A DNA stretch of 64,000 nucleotides from Lentisphaeria bacterium (GCA_017456805.1 JAFTIQ010000032.1:7971-71970); one strand, 5' to 3'; shown: positions 14,118-23,685, counted from the stretch's first letter. A program made the numbers and translations. Notes: a model not told the origin generated them from the letters alone.

Positions 14118-15134
14118 TTATTTCTTCGCAGGTTCACCGGGAAGAGTTTCACCATACTTCAGAATATCAAACGGTGCGTAGTTGGTGTCAAGAATCAATG
14201 TGGTTCTTTCGCCCATCAGACGCTTCATGGAATCCAGTTTCCGGAGGAAGAGAGCCAACTGGGGATTTTCACGGAACACAGCATAGTGAGCGGCGGCTGC
14301 GGCATCACCTTCTGCGCGAAGTTTCTTTGCCTGAGCTTCAGCTTCTGTCAAAATGCGCATCCGTGCGGCATCCGCATCGGTCATGATCTTCTTGGAAACT
14401 TTTTCCCCTTCACTCTTGTATTCAGCGGCGCGGGCTTTCCGTTCGGAGATCATGCGTTCTGCAATGGCTTTTGCCGGATTGTCAGGAACTCCGATTGTCC
14501 GGATATTCACAGAAATAACTTCCAGACCATACTGTTCAGCCGCATTGGGTGCAATCATTTTCAGCATGTCTGCTTCCATTGCAGGAATCATGATCTTTTT
14601 GGGATCAGAGTTGACCAGCTGATCGAAACGGTATTTCCCGACAACTGCACCCTTAGCGGTACGCATCAGGATCCCGAGCTGTTCTTCCGCAGCAACAATG
14701 CTGCCGCCGGCACTCTGGAATTTGATCAGATCCTTGATCCGGAATACTGTATAGATGGAGATTGTAATATTTTTTCCGTCAGAGGTCGGGGTCTCTTCCA
14801 GTTTGCCGATATTTCCATCATAGCATCTCAGGCGGGTATCATATTTCATGACTTTCTGGATGGGGAACGGCCAGCGGAAATGAAGACCGGGCTGTCTGAC
14901 ATTTTCATCAATCTTACCCAATGTCAAAACAACAGCCTGTTCAGTTGTTGAGACCTGATAAGAGAAAATTGCGATCAGGAAGATCGCGGCGACCGCAAAT
15001 CCCAACAGCATAATCGGGATATTCACACGGCTCTGTTTTGTTTCGGGTTCTTTGTGATCGTGGTCATGTCCACAGGAACAGCCATTGTGTTCATGTTCAT
15101 GATCATGTTTGTGACCGCAGCAAGATTCGGACAT
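14118..15134 (-). CDS. HflC-like SPFH protein with His/Cys-rich N-terminus
   Basis: A 338-residue SPFH protein with a membrane helix at about 38-60 and a prohibitin domain containing LTLGKIDENVRQPGLHFRWP, typical of HflC, then a coiled coil. The unusual part is the first 27 residues: four Cys (C5, C6, C19, C21) and eight His, including CSCGHDHDH. This is a likely metal-binding cytoplasmic tail and is not part of canonical HflC. It sits between two other SPFH genes and upstream of the metal ATPase. Confidence 0.88.
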   Translation of the reverse strand: MSESCCGHKHDHEHEHNGCSCGHDHDHKEPETKQSRVNIPIMLLGFAVAAIFLIAIFSYQVSTTEQAVVLTLGKIDENVRQPGLHFRWPFPIQKVMKYDTRLRCYDGNIGKLEETPTSDGKNITISIYTVFRIKDLIKFQSAGGSIVAAEEQLGILMRTAKGAVVGKYRFDQLVNSDPKKIMIPAMEADMLKMIAPNAAEQYGLEVISVNIRTIGVPDNPAKAIAERMISERKARAAEYKSEGEKVSKKIMTDADAARMRILTEAEAQAKKLRAEGDAAAAAHYAVFRENPQLALFLRKLDSMKRLMGERTTLILDTNYAPFDILKYGETLPGEPAKK

Positions 15135-15171
15135 TTTTCAAACTCCTGTATTTATTTTATTTTTTGTTATT

Positions 15172-17100
15172 TCAGTTCACACTACCGCCAAGATCTGCAT
15201 CCAGAAGGTCAAGACGCGGCTTTTCTTCCGCATTGAGCTCCAGAATTTGATAAGGAATCGTTGACGATATGATATATTTCCTCAAACCCGCACAATCGTT
15301 TTCAAGGAATCCGAGATATGTGCGGAGCTTGAACATCTCCGGCATTGCTTTGTAAGCAGAAAGCTTGCTCTGGAATTCAGCCGCTTCAGAGGCGGAAACT
15401 CTCGTAACTTTATACTTGTAAGTCTCTGCTTCACTGATGATACGGATCCGTTCAATTTCAGCAGATGCCCGTTTTTCAACAGCATAAGCCTGAGCTTTTT
15501 CCCGTTCCGTATACATTTTTTCTTCTGCAATAAAGACATCCTGGAATGCAGAAGCAACATCCTGCACCGGCGGATGAGTACCGTTCAAATCAACACTCAG
15601 GATCGTAACCCCCAGCTTCAGAGTATCCACTCTCTTCTGGATCCGTTCGCAAAGAACCTTCGTGATCTCTTCCCGTCCAACAGAAAGATCCCGGATAAAG
15701 TCGGTACTTGCAAAATAAACCGTCGCTTCATGAGTTCCGAGATCGCGAAGTGCCTGCTGAACATTCTGATAGTTCAGGAAATAATCCATTACCTTGTCTT
15801 TATTGACCTTATAGGTAACAGGAAGAACCGCATTCAAAAGGGAGACTGCATTGTTCAGATCATTGCTGGAACTGTCATTGGCAACCAGGAAGGGCATTTC
15901 ACCTGCCTCATGCTGCTTTGTCCAGAGGATCGTCGAGGTGGGCTGCTGAGCTTCCTGTGCAGCATCAGCATTCTTTTCAACCCCGATCACAATCGTCTGA
16001 GGTTCATCAACTTTGATCTGATAAATATGATCACAGGGCCACGGAAGCTTGAAGTAAACTCCGGATTCCATGGGCTGTTCTGATACGAGTTTTCCAAAAC
16101 GGGTCATCACCCCCACCTGTCCGGGACCGACTTCCCCGATACAGGTAAAGAGCCACAAAATCAGCAGCCATGCAAAAATCGCAGGCAGCGCAACCTGGCA
16201 GAATTTCTGATACATCCACGTTCCGGAAACCTTGAAACCGAACTGATAATCCAGCATGTTCGCAATGTTTTTCGCAATGCTGCCCGGATCAATAAACAGA
16301 GCAAGAAGACGGCTTTCATGAACCGGACGATCTTCAAGCTGTGTTCTCGGACGATAAAATTCAGAGATAAAGTTGAACACAAATTCCGCGCAGAGGATAA
16401 TCAGGACCACATACACGAACTTTGCAAAGGGAAGCTCCCAATTCTGATTGCCGTAGTGGAACGCAACAGCCGGGATCGCTGCCACCAGCCAGGCTCCCGC
16501 ACCGGCAATAAACCATGCTCCGGCAGGACGCAGCCAGCGGAATTCCCTGACCCGGCTCTGTCCGGAAAGGAACATCCCCATAAAAAGAGAAACCGCTGCA
16601 CAAATCGCACAGACGAAAGCAAGAGCCATGGGGGATTTCGGAAGCGGAAGTCCGGCCTCGCCAAGCGATGCCGTGACAGAAGAACTCTTCCACAATCCAA
16701 AACAAACCACAAGAAACGCAATCACAGTAAATACCTGCGGTGCATACTTCTGATAATTTGCAAAGGTTCGTCCGGAAGTGAAACGGACATCTTCAGAAAC
16801 ATCCAGCAGACTCTGCCGGGATTCTTTCCGTTTCTTCAACAGCTCTTTTTCATATTCTTCTTCCGCCGCACTTCCGGAAAGCATTCCATAAAAAACAGCT
16901 GCAATCGAAAAAATTGATGCAACTGCAAAAGGAATCGCTCCCAAAGTAAATGCGCCGAGCCCGCTCCAGCCGGTTCCAAAACCGGCAATCAATGCCAACC
17001 CGGTAAAAAACAAAGCAAGAATCGTTGCCATGATCGCAAGTTTCATTGCGACTTTGGAACGTTCCGTGCTTCCAGCATAACTTGAAATTCCGTCCGTCAT
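15172..17100 (-). CDS. HflK-like SPFH protein with polytopic N-terminal extension
   Basis: The ATG at 17100 is chosen because AGGAG lies just upstream, giving 642 residues; a longer in-frame start at 17208 would overlap the predicted promoter. The N-terminal ~350 residues contain several hydrophobic helices separated by short loops, unlike normal HflK, which has one. The C-terminal ~290 residues carry the SPFH domain (VGPGQVGVMTRFGKLV) and a coiled coil. It is the first gene of the operon and probably the scaffold of an HflKC-type complex that may recruit FtsH (family knowledge plus inference). Confidence 0.85.
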   Translation of the reverse strand: MTDGISSYAGSTERSKVAMKLAIMATILALFFTGLALIAGFGTGWSGLGAFTLGAIPFAVASIFSIAAVFYGMLSGSAAEEEYEKELLKKRKESRQSLLDVSEDVRFTSGRTFANYQKYAPQVFTVIAFLVVCFGLWKSSSVTASLGEAGLPLPKSPMALAFVCAICAAVSLFMGMFLSGQSRVREFRWLRPAGAWFIAGAGAWLVAAIPAVAFHYGNQNWELPFAKFVYVVLIILCAEFVFNFISEFYRPRTQLEDRPVHESRLLALFIDPGSIAKNIANMLDYQFGFKVSGTWMYQKFCQVALPAIFAWLLILWLFTCIGEVGPGQVGVMTRFGKLVSEQPMESGVYFKLPWPCDHIYQIKVDEPQTIVIGVEKNADAAQEAQQPTSTILWTKQHEAGEMPFLVANDSSSNDLNNAVSLLNAVLPVTYKVNKDKVMDYFLNYQNVQQALRDLGTHEATVYFASTDFIRDLSVGREEITKVLCERIQKRVDTLKLGVTILSVDLNGTHPPVQDVASAFQDVFIAEEKMYTEREKAQAYAVEKRASAEIERIRIISEAETYKYKVTRVSASEAAEFQSKLSAYKAMPEMFKLRTYLGFLENDCAGLRKYIISSTIPYQILELNAEEKPRLDLLDADLGGSVN

Positions 17101-17157
17101 TTTTCTCCTGTTGTTTCCTATGTTATTTCTCGTTATTGTTATAACCTTATTATGACA

Positions 17158-17180
17158 GTGGAACAAAAAAAACGTTCCAC
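17158..17180 (-). promoter_or_regulatory. Inverted repeat GTGGAAC-N9-GTTCCAC in SPFH operon leader
   Basis: Perfect 7-bp arms separated by 9 bases lie just downstream of the predicted transcription start of the SPFH operon. The arm-N9-arm geometry recalls repressor operators such as CIRCE, but the sequence is not CIRCE. It may be an operator or an mRNA hairpin. Confidence 0.5.
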
Positions 17181-17196
17181 TCCCGCAAAGCGTTGC

Positions 17197-17225
17197 AAAA
17201 TACACCATAAAAAGAGAATTGTCAA
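17197..17225 (-). promoter_or_regulatory. Sigma70-type promoter of SPFH/P-type ATPase operon
   Basis: On the minus strand there is a perfect TTGACA -35, a 17-bp spacer and a TATTTT -10, about 97 bases upstream of the ATG at 17100. Confidence 0.7.
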
Positions 17226-17270
17226 ATAAATAATTCCGCTTTTTATAAATATTTTACATAATTTTCCGGA

Positions 17271-17870
17271 TTATTTCTGATTTTCTTTCCCAATCGGACG
17301 GAATGCAACGTGCGGAACAGTCCGTCCAACCGCAAGCCAATCAAGCTCAAACTCCGTCTTAAAATCTGAAACATCCGCCAACGCATCATCCGGAAGCTGC
17401 TCAAAAAGCCCAGATGAGGCAATATTCCCAAGAGTGGCATTCATATACCGGGGATCATCCGTTGCAAAATGAAGAACTCCGCCCGGTTTCAATATCCGGT
17501 AAAGCGACATCATAAATTCCGATGACATCAGCCGGTTTCCTTTATGCTTATGCTTCGGCCAGGGATCCGGACACAAAATATGGATCCGGTCAAGAACACC
17601 ATCCGGCAGAATCCTTCCGGTCAAATGCCGTCCTTCCACGCGCAAAAGTTCCAGATTTTTCAATCCTTCCCGTTTCCCCATCTTTTCCACTTTCCGCAAT
17701 CTGCCAAGCATCACATCAGCTGCCATGACCAGTGTTTCCGGATTATGAGAGGCAAGTTTGATGGAAAATCCGCCGCTTCCGCAGCCAAGATCCAGTTCCA
17801 CCCGCTTCCAGGGGCTCACATCTATGACATCGCTCAAGCGGCAATCAAGTGCATTCAAAAGGTGAATCAT
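17271..17870 (-). CDS. trmB: tRNA (guanine-N7-)-methyltransferase
   Basis: A 199-residue SAM-dependent methyltransferase that makes m7G46 in tRNA. The SAM-binding motif ELDLGCGSGGFS lies near the N-terminus. The family signature FCPDPWPK appears as ILCPDPWPKHKHKGNR, followed by LMSSEF, and ATDDPRYM occurs later. At the short end of the family, it begins close to the SAM site. It follows the DUF4340-like gene by 6 bases, so it appears to be the last gene of the Gld-type ABC run. Confidence 0.93.
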   Translation of the reverse strand: MIHLLNALDCRLSDVIDVSPWKRVELDLGCGSGGFSIKLASHNPETLVMAADVMLGRLRKVEKMGKREGLKNLELLRVEGRHLTGRILPDGVLDRIHILCPDPWPKHKHKGNRLMSSEFMMSLYRILKPGGVLHFATDDPRYMNATLGNIASSGLFEQLPDDALADVSDFKTEFELDWLAVGRTVPHVAFRPIGKENQK

Positions 17871-17876
17871 ATTCTC

Positions 17877-18923
17877 TTATTCTCCTGCTGGATTTTTTTT
17901 GATCGTTTCAAAAACTCTTTCCGGGATCATGTAAAGCCAGCCATCTCTGCCATCCATAAACTCCCGGACCTGCTTCTCGGCTGGACTATCTTTCTTCGCC
18001 TGCGCATGAACCCGGCACAATATATGCCCCTTCACCTTCTCCGACGTATAAAAAGATAAACTCCGTACATATCCATGATTCCGATCCTGCAGACTCAGAC
18101 TGCCCACTTTTGTCAAAGTTCCGGCAGCATCAGCACGGATCCCGTCATAGACATACCGTTGCGACAGCACATTGAAAAACTGGTTGATATTTTGCCGGGA
18201 AACCGGTTTCGATCCCGGATAAATACAGGAAAAAGGATCCTCAACGGTCATTCGCGCAAGCATCCATTTTTGCCCTTTGAATTCAAATCCGATCCAATAG
18301 ATCTGATCCAATCCTTCAAACACCGGACAACTGATCCAACTGCCCGGAACAGGATGATATTCCTCAAACATGCTGGAAATCAGGAACGGAATCACACTTC
18401 CGTCAGCTTTCACAATTCCTGCCCATCTGCCGCTCGGCTCAGGATCCTGTCCGGCAGAAACCTCCTCCGTAACCGTAAAATATCCGGCTCCAAACGTCAA
18501 ATCACGCAAGGAGTTCCCTTTGGCATCAAACATCCGGATCCGGACTCCCGGAACCTTCCGGGGATCCGTCTCCTCCGGATTCACCCGAAGCAGAGAACAC
18601 ATCTCTTTATCTCCGGGAACTGCCCGGCGGAGCGGACGGATCCGCTGAACTGCCTCAATCAGACGCCCCACTTTTCCCATATCTGCCGGGTGTCCGCCGC
18701 GTTCCTGAATCCGCCATTTCCCATCAGAAAAAACAAGAGTGACAACATTCTTTTTCCAGGAAAGAATAATCTTTTCCGGAGCTTCCGTCTGAAATTCCGG
18801 CAAATGCTGCTTAAGAGAAAGATCTGCTTCCGAATCCCGCTTTTTCTGAAGATAAACAGATCCTGCCGCCCCAAGAACAAACAGCAGCAATACAACGATC
18901 TTCCAATTCAAAAATCTCTTCAT
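17877..18923 (-). CDS. DUF4340-like membrane-anchored protein
   Basis: A 348-residue protein with one N-terminal membrane helix (about residues 9-25), then an extracytoplasmic region with the ILSWKKNVVTLVF and GKWRIQE pattern seen in DUF4340 proteins. These commonly follow GldG-type ABC subunits. Its ATG overlaps the stop of the permease/GldG fusion by 4 bases. It is probably an accessory subunit of that transporter; the biochemical function is unknown. Confidence 0.75.
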   Translation of the reverse strand: MKRFLNWKIVVLLLFVLGAAGSVYLQKKRDSEADLSLKQHLPEFQTEAPEKIILSWKKNVVTLVFSDGKWRIQERGGHPADMGKVGRLIEAVQRIRPLRRAVPGDKEMCSLLRVNPEETDPRKVPGVRIRMFDAKGNSLRDLTFGAGYFTVTEEVSAGQDPEPSGRWAGIVKADGSVIPFLISSMFEEYHPVPGSWISCPVFEGLDQIYWIGFEFKGQKWMLARMTVEDPFSCIYPGSKPVSRQNINQFFNVLSQRYVYDGIRADAAGTLTKVGSLSLQDRNHGYVRSLSFYTSEKVKGHILCRVHAQAKKDSPAEKQVREFMDGRDGWLYMIPERVFETIKKNPAGE

Positions 18924-21565
18924 GATCTCTTCCTCCGGGTCATACGGCTGTGACGGAACACTGCATACAGAATACCAAGCAGCGCAATGATTCCGGGCAA
19001 AACAACAAGATTGATCACCTTGATCCGCGTTTCCATCTCTTCCAATTCCGATTGCAGGGAGTGCCGCAGCAAGTTCAATTCACGCCGTGCCTCGTTAAAT
19101 TTCTGAGTCTCTTTCCGGATCTCTTCAAAAAGCGCCTTGGAAGGTCTGCTTTTCTTCATCCGGTTCAACTGTTCCAACCGTCTTCCGGCAAGCAGATAGT
19201 TCCGCTCCGCCTGAAGAATCCGGTTACGGTAACGCAGTTCCGCATTGGCTTTGATCTCATTGAAACGGGAAAGCGGACGGCTCATGGGGATCCGGCTCCG
19301 GATCGTTGCCAAAGTGGGTTCTCCGGTCAACTGCTCCGCTATATTCAAAAGAAGATTCACATTATCATTGGCTGTCAGCCACATCTTCTGCCCGGTCACA
19401 TCCGGAACCTGGGTCAAACAGACATCATTGAACAGCATATCAGCATCAGCAAACAGGTAGATCCGGCTCTTCTTCCCGGATTCTTTCAGAAAAACCGTTC
19501 CCGGACGGAACAGTGTCTTATCCGGAGCCCCCGCAGGAAATGCGGTTTTGAACGTACCTTCCAAACGGACCGCCAGAGGAAGTTCCTGACCGCCGGCTTT
19601 GAAACGGCGCAGAACAAGCTCGTTCCGGTCAGCAAGCATGGAGCTGATCACCTGAGACTCCGGAGAGCTGGAAATCAGCACCCGGCTCTCAACCCCGGGC
19701 CGTTCCTCCACGCTGAAACATCCGCCAAAATACATGGAAACCAGATTCAAATATGCGGTTTCCGGACTCTCTTTATCAAAACGCGCCTGCTGTAAATTCA
19801 TCACCATCGGATTGGTAACATTCCGGTCCGGCAATTTTCTCCGGTAGGCAGACACCATATCCGCAACCATTTGTTCCTGACTGTAATCCACACCCCAGCT
19901 CTGAAGCAGCAGGGAAAGTCCGGAAGTAAAACGTTCCAGCATGGAATAATCTGTCTTAGCCTTCAATACCGCATAGAAAGAACGGGGATCGACGAATACC
20001 GCCAGATTTCCGCCGCGCAGGACAAACTGATCCAGCGCAAATACAGTTCTCGGCAAAATCCCCGAAGGATGGATCACGATCAATGCATTCAACTCTGCAG
20101 GAATTTCCGGGGCATCCATCGGAACTTGTACCACATCATAATCCTTCATCAGTTCGGAAATCACATACCACGGTGGATCGATCGTTACCGTTTCCATGCT
20201 CCGCTGCTGGAAGTTCCCGAAGTCCGGACGCTTTCCAAAAACAGGAAGCGGAGACATAATCCCGAGCTTGGGACGGTTCTTTTTACTCACATTCTGAACG
20301 ATCCGGATGATCTCATGCTCCAGATGCGCCTCCTGTTTCGGCGACAAAAACGGAATCACCTGAGTCCGGGCTCCGTAAGAAGCAGAAATCCCAAGATAAA
20401 TCTGTTCCCCGGAGGCATCAGAAATCGCTGTACAGCCATCCAGTGATGCCGCTTCATCATAGATCGGATCTGCTGCAGGATCCACGATCTGAAGAACGAT
20501 CTTCCCGTTGGATGCCGCTGCAAACTCCTGAAGAAGCCATTCCACACGATCCGCATATTTCCGCAAAACCGGCATCATCACCTTGCTGGAACGGGATGCA
20601 TAAAAACGGAGCAGAACCGGCTGTTCCAATTTTCCGGCGATCGCTTTCGATGCCGGGGCAATGGAATATGCCTGATCGCTGCTCACATCGATCCGGTATT
20701 TCCAAACCCGGCCGATCGTTGTCAAGGAGACAGATACGACAAAGATCCAGCACAAACGAAGCAGGAATTTTCCGGCTGCACGGCGGCTGGCACCGTTTTT
20801 CAAAATCCCCGGAGCAAAAAGTCCGCCGGGAACCGCAGCCACTAATTCCAGCGTAAACCACGTCAACGCCAGAAAGAATCCGGATAAAGAAACAGAATAT
20901 ATCAGCTCGGAAGTATCTGCAACCCCTTTCTGAAATGCCTGATAATTGGAAAGGAAGGAACAGGAGGAAATCCCCTGAACAATTTCATGCGGCAGCCATA
21001 ATCCAAGCAGATCCGTAACTCTCTGCCAGCCGGCAAACAGGAAAAATCCGCATAAAAGCACGGATAACAGAAAACTGGCAGTCTGGCTCTTGGATACCGC
21101 AGAACAGAAAGATGCCATGGAAAGATAGGCACACCCCAGAAGCAGAGCACCGGCATACCCGCATAAAATCGCACCAATATCCGGTTCTCCAAGCACAATC
21201 GCTGTCACAGGCACCGGGAAAGTCAGCAAAAGCGCAAGCAGCAGCAAAAAGGATCCGGCAAGAAATTTCCCCACCGCCATCTCACAGGACGATGCAGGAA
21301 AGGATAACGTCAACTCAAACACACCAAGACGCCGCTCTTCTGACCACATCGGCATTGCCAATGCAGGAACAATCAGCAGAAACAGCCAGGGCATCCAGTC
21401 AAAAAACGGCGTAAGATCCGCCTGCCCTGAGGCAAACATCCCGCTGGCAACAAAGGCACAGAAGGAGGACAATACAAGGAATATCACAAGGAATACCCAT
21501 GCAGACGGCGAAGCGGCTGCCAGAGAAAGCTCTTTTCCAATCACAGCAAAAAAACGTCTCAACAT
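18920..21565 (-). CDS. ABC-2 permease fused to GldG-type auxiliary domain
   Basis: An 881-residue fusion. Residues 1 to about 260 contain six hydrophobic segments and the GldF-like ABC-2 permease pattern, including MPMWSEERRLGVFELTLSFP. Residues about 280-800 form the ABC_transp_aux (GldG) region, followed by a Lys/Arg-rich coiled coil and a final transmembrane helix near 855-875. GldF and GldG are separate proteins in Bacteroidetes gliding systems; this fused form suggests an export or gliding-like transporter whose substrate is unknown. It overlaps the ATPase gene by 7 bases. Confidence 0.87.
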   Translation of the reverse strand: MLRRFFAVIGKELSLAAASPSAWVFLVIFLVLSSFCAFVASGMFASGQADLTPFFDWMPWLFLLIVPALAMPMWSEERRLGVFELTLSFPASSCEMAVGKFLAGSFLLLLALLLTFPVPVTAIVLGEPDIGAILCGYAGALLLGCAYLSMASFCSAVSKSQTASFLLSVLLCGFFLFAGWQRVTDLLGLWLPHEIVQGISSCSFLSNYQAFQKGVADTSELIYSVSLSGFFLALTWFTLELVAAVPGGLFAPGILKNGASRRAAGKFLLRLCWIFVVSVSLTTIGRVWKYRIDVSSDQAYSIAPASKAIAGKLEQPVLLRFYASRSSKVMMPVLRKYADRVEWLLQEFAAASNGKIVLQIVDPAADPIYDEAASLDGCTAISDASGEQIYLGISASYGARTQVIPFLSPKQEAHLEHEIIRIVQNVSKKNRPKLGIMSPLPVFGKRPDFGNFQQRSMETVTIDPPWYVISELMKDYDVVQVPMDAPEIPAELNALIVIHPSGILPRTVFALDQFVLRGGNLAVFVDPRSFYAVLKAKTDYSMLERFTSGLSLLLQSWGVDYSQEQMVADMVSAYRRKLPDRNVTNPMVMNLQQARFDKESPETAYLNLVSMYFGGCFSVEERPGVESRVLISSSPESQVISSMLADRNELVLRRFKAGGQELPLAVRLEGTFKTAFPAGAPDKTLFRPGTVFLKESGKKSRIYLFADADMLFNDVCLTQVPDVTGQKMWLTANDNVNLLLNIAEQLTGEPTLATIRSRIPMSRPLSRFNEIKANAELRYRNRILQAERNYLLAGRRLEQLNRMKKSRPSKALFEEIRKETQKFNEARRELNLLRHSLQSELEEMETRIKVINLVVLPGIIALLGILYAVFRHSRMTRRKRS

Positions 21566-22497
21566 GTTTCTTCCCCTTCCCCGAGCTCAGCAAAAATCTG
21601 ACTCGGATCCGCATGCAGGATATCACATTCCAGAATCCGGCATCCCCGCTCCATCGCATAGGAAAATGCTGCCGATACAAGCTGTTTCTCTTTTCCCGGC
21701 ATCGGCTGAAGACGCAGCAGAACGTTTTCTCCATCCCGGCGGAAGGTAAAAGATTTTGCCTCGGCAATATTCTCAAATCCGGCAGGATCAGCAGCCCCTT
21801 CCAAACGCAGAATAACCGACCCTTCATCAGAGGAAAGATGCCGGAACTCTTCAGAAGTTCCATCAAACACAGCCCTGCCCTGACGGATCGCAAGAACCCG
21901 GTCACAGACGGCTCCGATCTCTTCCAGAATATGGGTGGAAACAATGATCGCTGTCCGCTCTTTCAATTCCAGAATCAGAGACCGGATCTCCCGTTTCTGA
22001 TCCGGATCCAAGCCGTCAGTCGGCTCATCAAGAACCAGATTTTCCGGAGAATGGATCAACGATTGCGCAAGACAGGTTCTTCTGCGGAATCCCTTGGATA
22101 ACGAATCCACATCCATCCGGAGCACCTCTTTCAGACGGCAGCTTTCCACCACCCGGTCAAAGGCACAATCCAGTTCTTTGCCGCTCAACCCGCGCATTTT
22201 TCCGCAGAAACGGAGAAAAGCGGCTACACTCATACCGGAGTACAGCGGGGCATTTTCCGGCAAATAACCCAATTTCTGTTTCGCACTCACCGGATCCGCA
22301 ATCATATCAACGCCGGAAACAGTCACTTCTCCGGCATCCGGAGGAAATATCCCGCAAAGAATCTTCATCGCAGTCGATTTCCCGGCTCCGTTCGGTCCGA
22401 TAAAACCAAGAACCGTTCCCGGGGAAACATTCAGGCTCAAACCATTCAGCACTGAAGTCTTCCCGTATGATTTATAAAGTCCGGAAGCAGAAAGCAT
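21559..22497 (-). CDS. ABC transporter ATP-binding protein, GldA-like
   Basis: A 312-residue ATPase subunit with Walker A GPNGAGKST, signature LSKGFRRR, Walker B LVLDEPTDGLDP and the H-loop STHIL. Residues after about 220 form the C-terminal domain of ABC-2-type drug/Gld ATPases. It directly precedes the permease/GldG fusion and overlaps it, so the two form one complex. Confidence 0.92.
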   Translation of the reverse strand: MLSASGLYKSYGKTSVLNGLSLNVSPGTVLGFIGPNGAGKSTAMKILCGIFPPDAGEVTVSGVDMIADPVSAKQKLGYLPENAPLYSGMSVAAFLRFCGKMRGLSGKELDCAFDRVVESCRLKEVLRMDVDSLSKGFRRRTCLAQSLIHSPENLVLDEPTDGLDPDQKREIRSLILELKERTAIIVSTHILEEIGAVCDRVLAIRQGRAVFDGTSEEFRHLSSDEGSVILRLEGAADPAGFENIAEAKSFTFRRDGENVLLRLQPMPGKEKQLVSAAFSYAMERGCRILECDILHADPSQIFAELGEGEETC

Positions 22498-22517
22498 CGG
22501 TCAACTCCTTACTGCTC

Positions 22518-23567
22518 TCAATCTGCAAGCGTATCAAAAAACTCTTTAACCGGGAAAATGCGGGTGCTCGCTCCAACATTGCATCCTGTCATATAAAGCC
22601 CGTTTTCAACATCCCCCTGATAGGTCGCAATCAAAGCCCGCGCAATACAGAAAAGGGATTTTGCCGGATTGCAGGATCGCAGACAACGGTACGGACAGGT
22701 AAAACGCTGTTTTTCTCCAGTCATAACACGTTCGACAAGAGGGGTTTTCAAAACGCGAACCGGCAGTCCGACCGGGCTCTTGATCACAACAATATCTTTT
22801 TCCGTTGCGTTGATCCAAACCATTTTGCTCTTATCATCCACCCCGGCTTCTTCCGTTGTGATGAAGTAGGTTCCGATCTGCACTCCGTTGTATCCGTAAC
22901 TGAGCATCCGTTCCACATCTTCGCGGCTGGCGACTTCGGCAGCTGCAATAATGGGAAGTTCCGGCAAACCCGCCTGATCTGCAGTTGCCTTGATCTCCTT
23001 ATAAATGAGATCAAGAGAGCAGGTTTCCGGATGTTCGATCTGTTCCATCGTGAAACCGAGATGTCCGCCGTTCCGGGGACCTTCCACGATGACTGCGTCC
23101 GGTTTCCGGTTATATTTCCGCTCCCAGGTGCGCAGAACAAGATCAAAAGCTCTTGCACTGGAAACGACAGGGATCAATGCGATATTTGCATCTCCGACGA
23201 ATTCCGGCAAATTCAAAGGAAGACCGGCTCCGGAAATGATAAAATCCACGCCTTCTTTCACTGCAGTTTCCACAATATCCTGATAATTGGAAAGGGCGAC
23301 CATCACATTGACTCCGAGGGGTTTCTTCCCCTGCAAACGAGCCTGAGCCCTGTGGATCTCATCGGAAAATTTATTATTGCATTCCTCTACAAAATGATAT
23401 TTTCCCCGTTCGACGTCCCCCAGTCCAACGCTGGCGATCGTTCCATATCCGCCGCATTCCACAACAGCCGCTGCCAATTCAGCGGATCCGACTTTCACAC
23501 CCATACCTGCCTGAATCACCGGATATTTTGATTCAAGATGTCTGATTTTCAATGAAGGGAGTTTCAT
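22518..23567 (-). CDS. Nitronate monooxygenase / FabK-like flavin oxidoreductase
   Basis: A 349-residue FMN-dependent TIM-barrel protein of the 2-nitropropane dioxygenase family. It opens with PVIQAGMGVKVGS, typical of the family, and contains the GGHLGFT motif. A Cys cluster, CPYRCLRSC followed by SLFCIA, lies near the C-terminus and is found in a subset often annotated as nitronate monooxygenase. The ATG at 23567 is preferred over one 24 codons upstream because homology begins here; the ribosome site is weak. It heads the Gld/trmB run, 20 bases before the ATPase. Enoyl-ACP reductase activity cannot be excluded. Confidence 0.85.
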   Translation of the reverse strand: MKLPSLKIRHLESKYPVIQAGMGVKVGSAELAAAVVECGGYGTIASVGLGDVERGKYHFVEECNNKFSDEIHRAQARLQGKKPLGVNVMVALSNYQDIVETAVKEGVDFIISGAGLPLNLPEFVGDANIALIPVVSSARAFDLVLRTWERKYNRKPDAVIVEGPRNGGHLGFTMEQIEHPETCSLDLIYKEIKATADQAGLPELPIIAAAEVASREDVERMLSYGYNGVQIGTYFITTEEAGVDDKSKMVWINATEKDIVVIKSPVGLPVRVLKTPLVERVMTGEKQRFTCPYRCLRSCNPAKSLFCIARALIATYQGDVENGLYMTGCNVGASTRIFPVKEFFDTLAD

Positions 23568-23656
23568 AATTTTCAAATTTTTCCATGCTGTATTGTTTGG
23601 GCAAATCGACTTTGTCTGCCGGAAACAATTTGTTTTCACTAATAATTCACGCGGTA

Positions 23657-23685
23657 ATATATATCGTGATTGTCATTTTTGCAAC
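23657..23685 (-). promoter_or_regulatory. Promoter of oxidoreductase/Gld/trmB run
   Basis: Minus-strand TTGCAA, 17-bp spacer, TATATT, about 90 bases upstream of the ATG at 23567. Confidence 0.6.

Noticed and set aside
17158..17180. CIRCE heat-shock operator
   Set aside because: The N9 spacing matches but the arms do not match the CIRCE consensus.
17101..17208. Longer N-terminus for the first SPFH gene
   Set aside because: The extra 36 codons overlap the predicted promoter and inverted repeat, and the downstream ATG has a good ribosome site.
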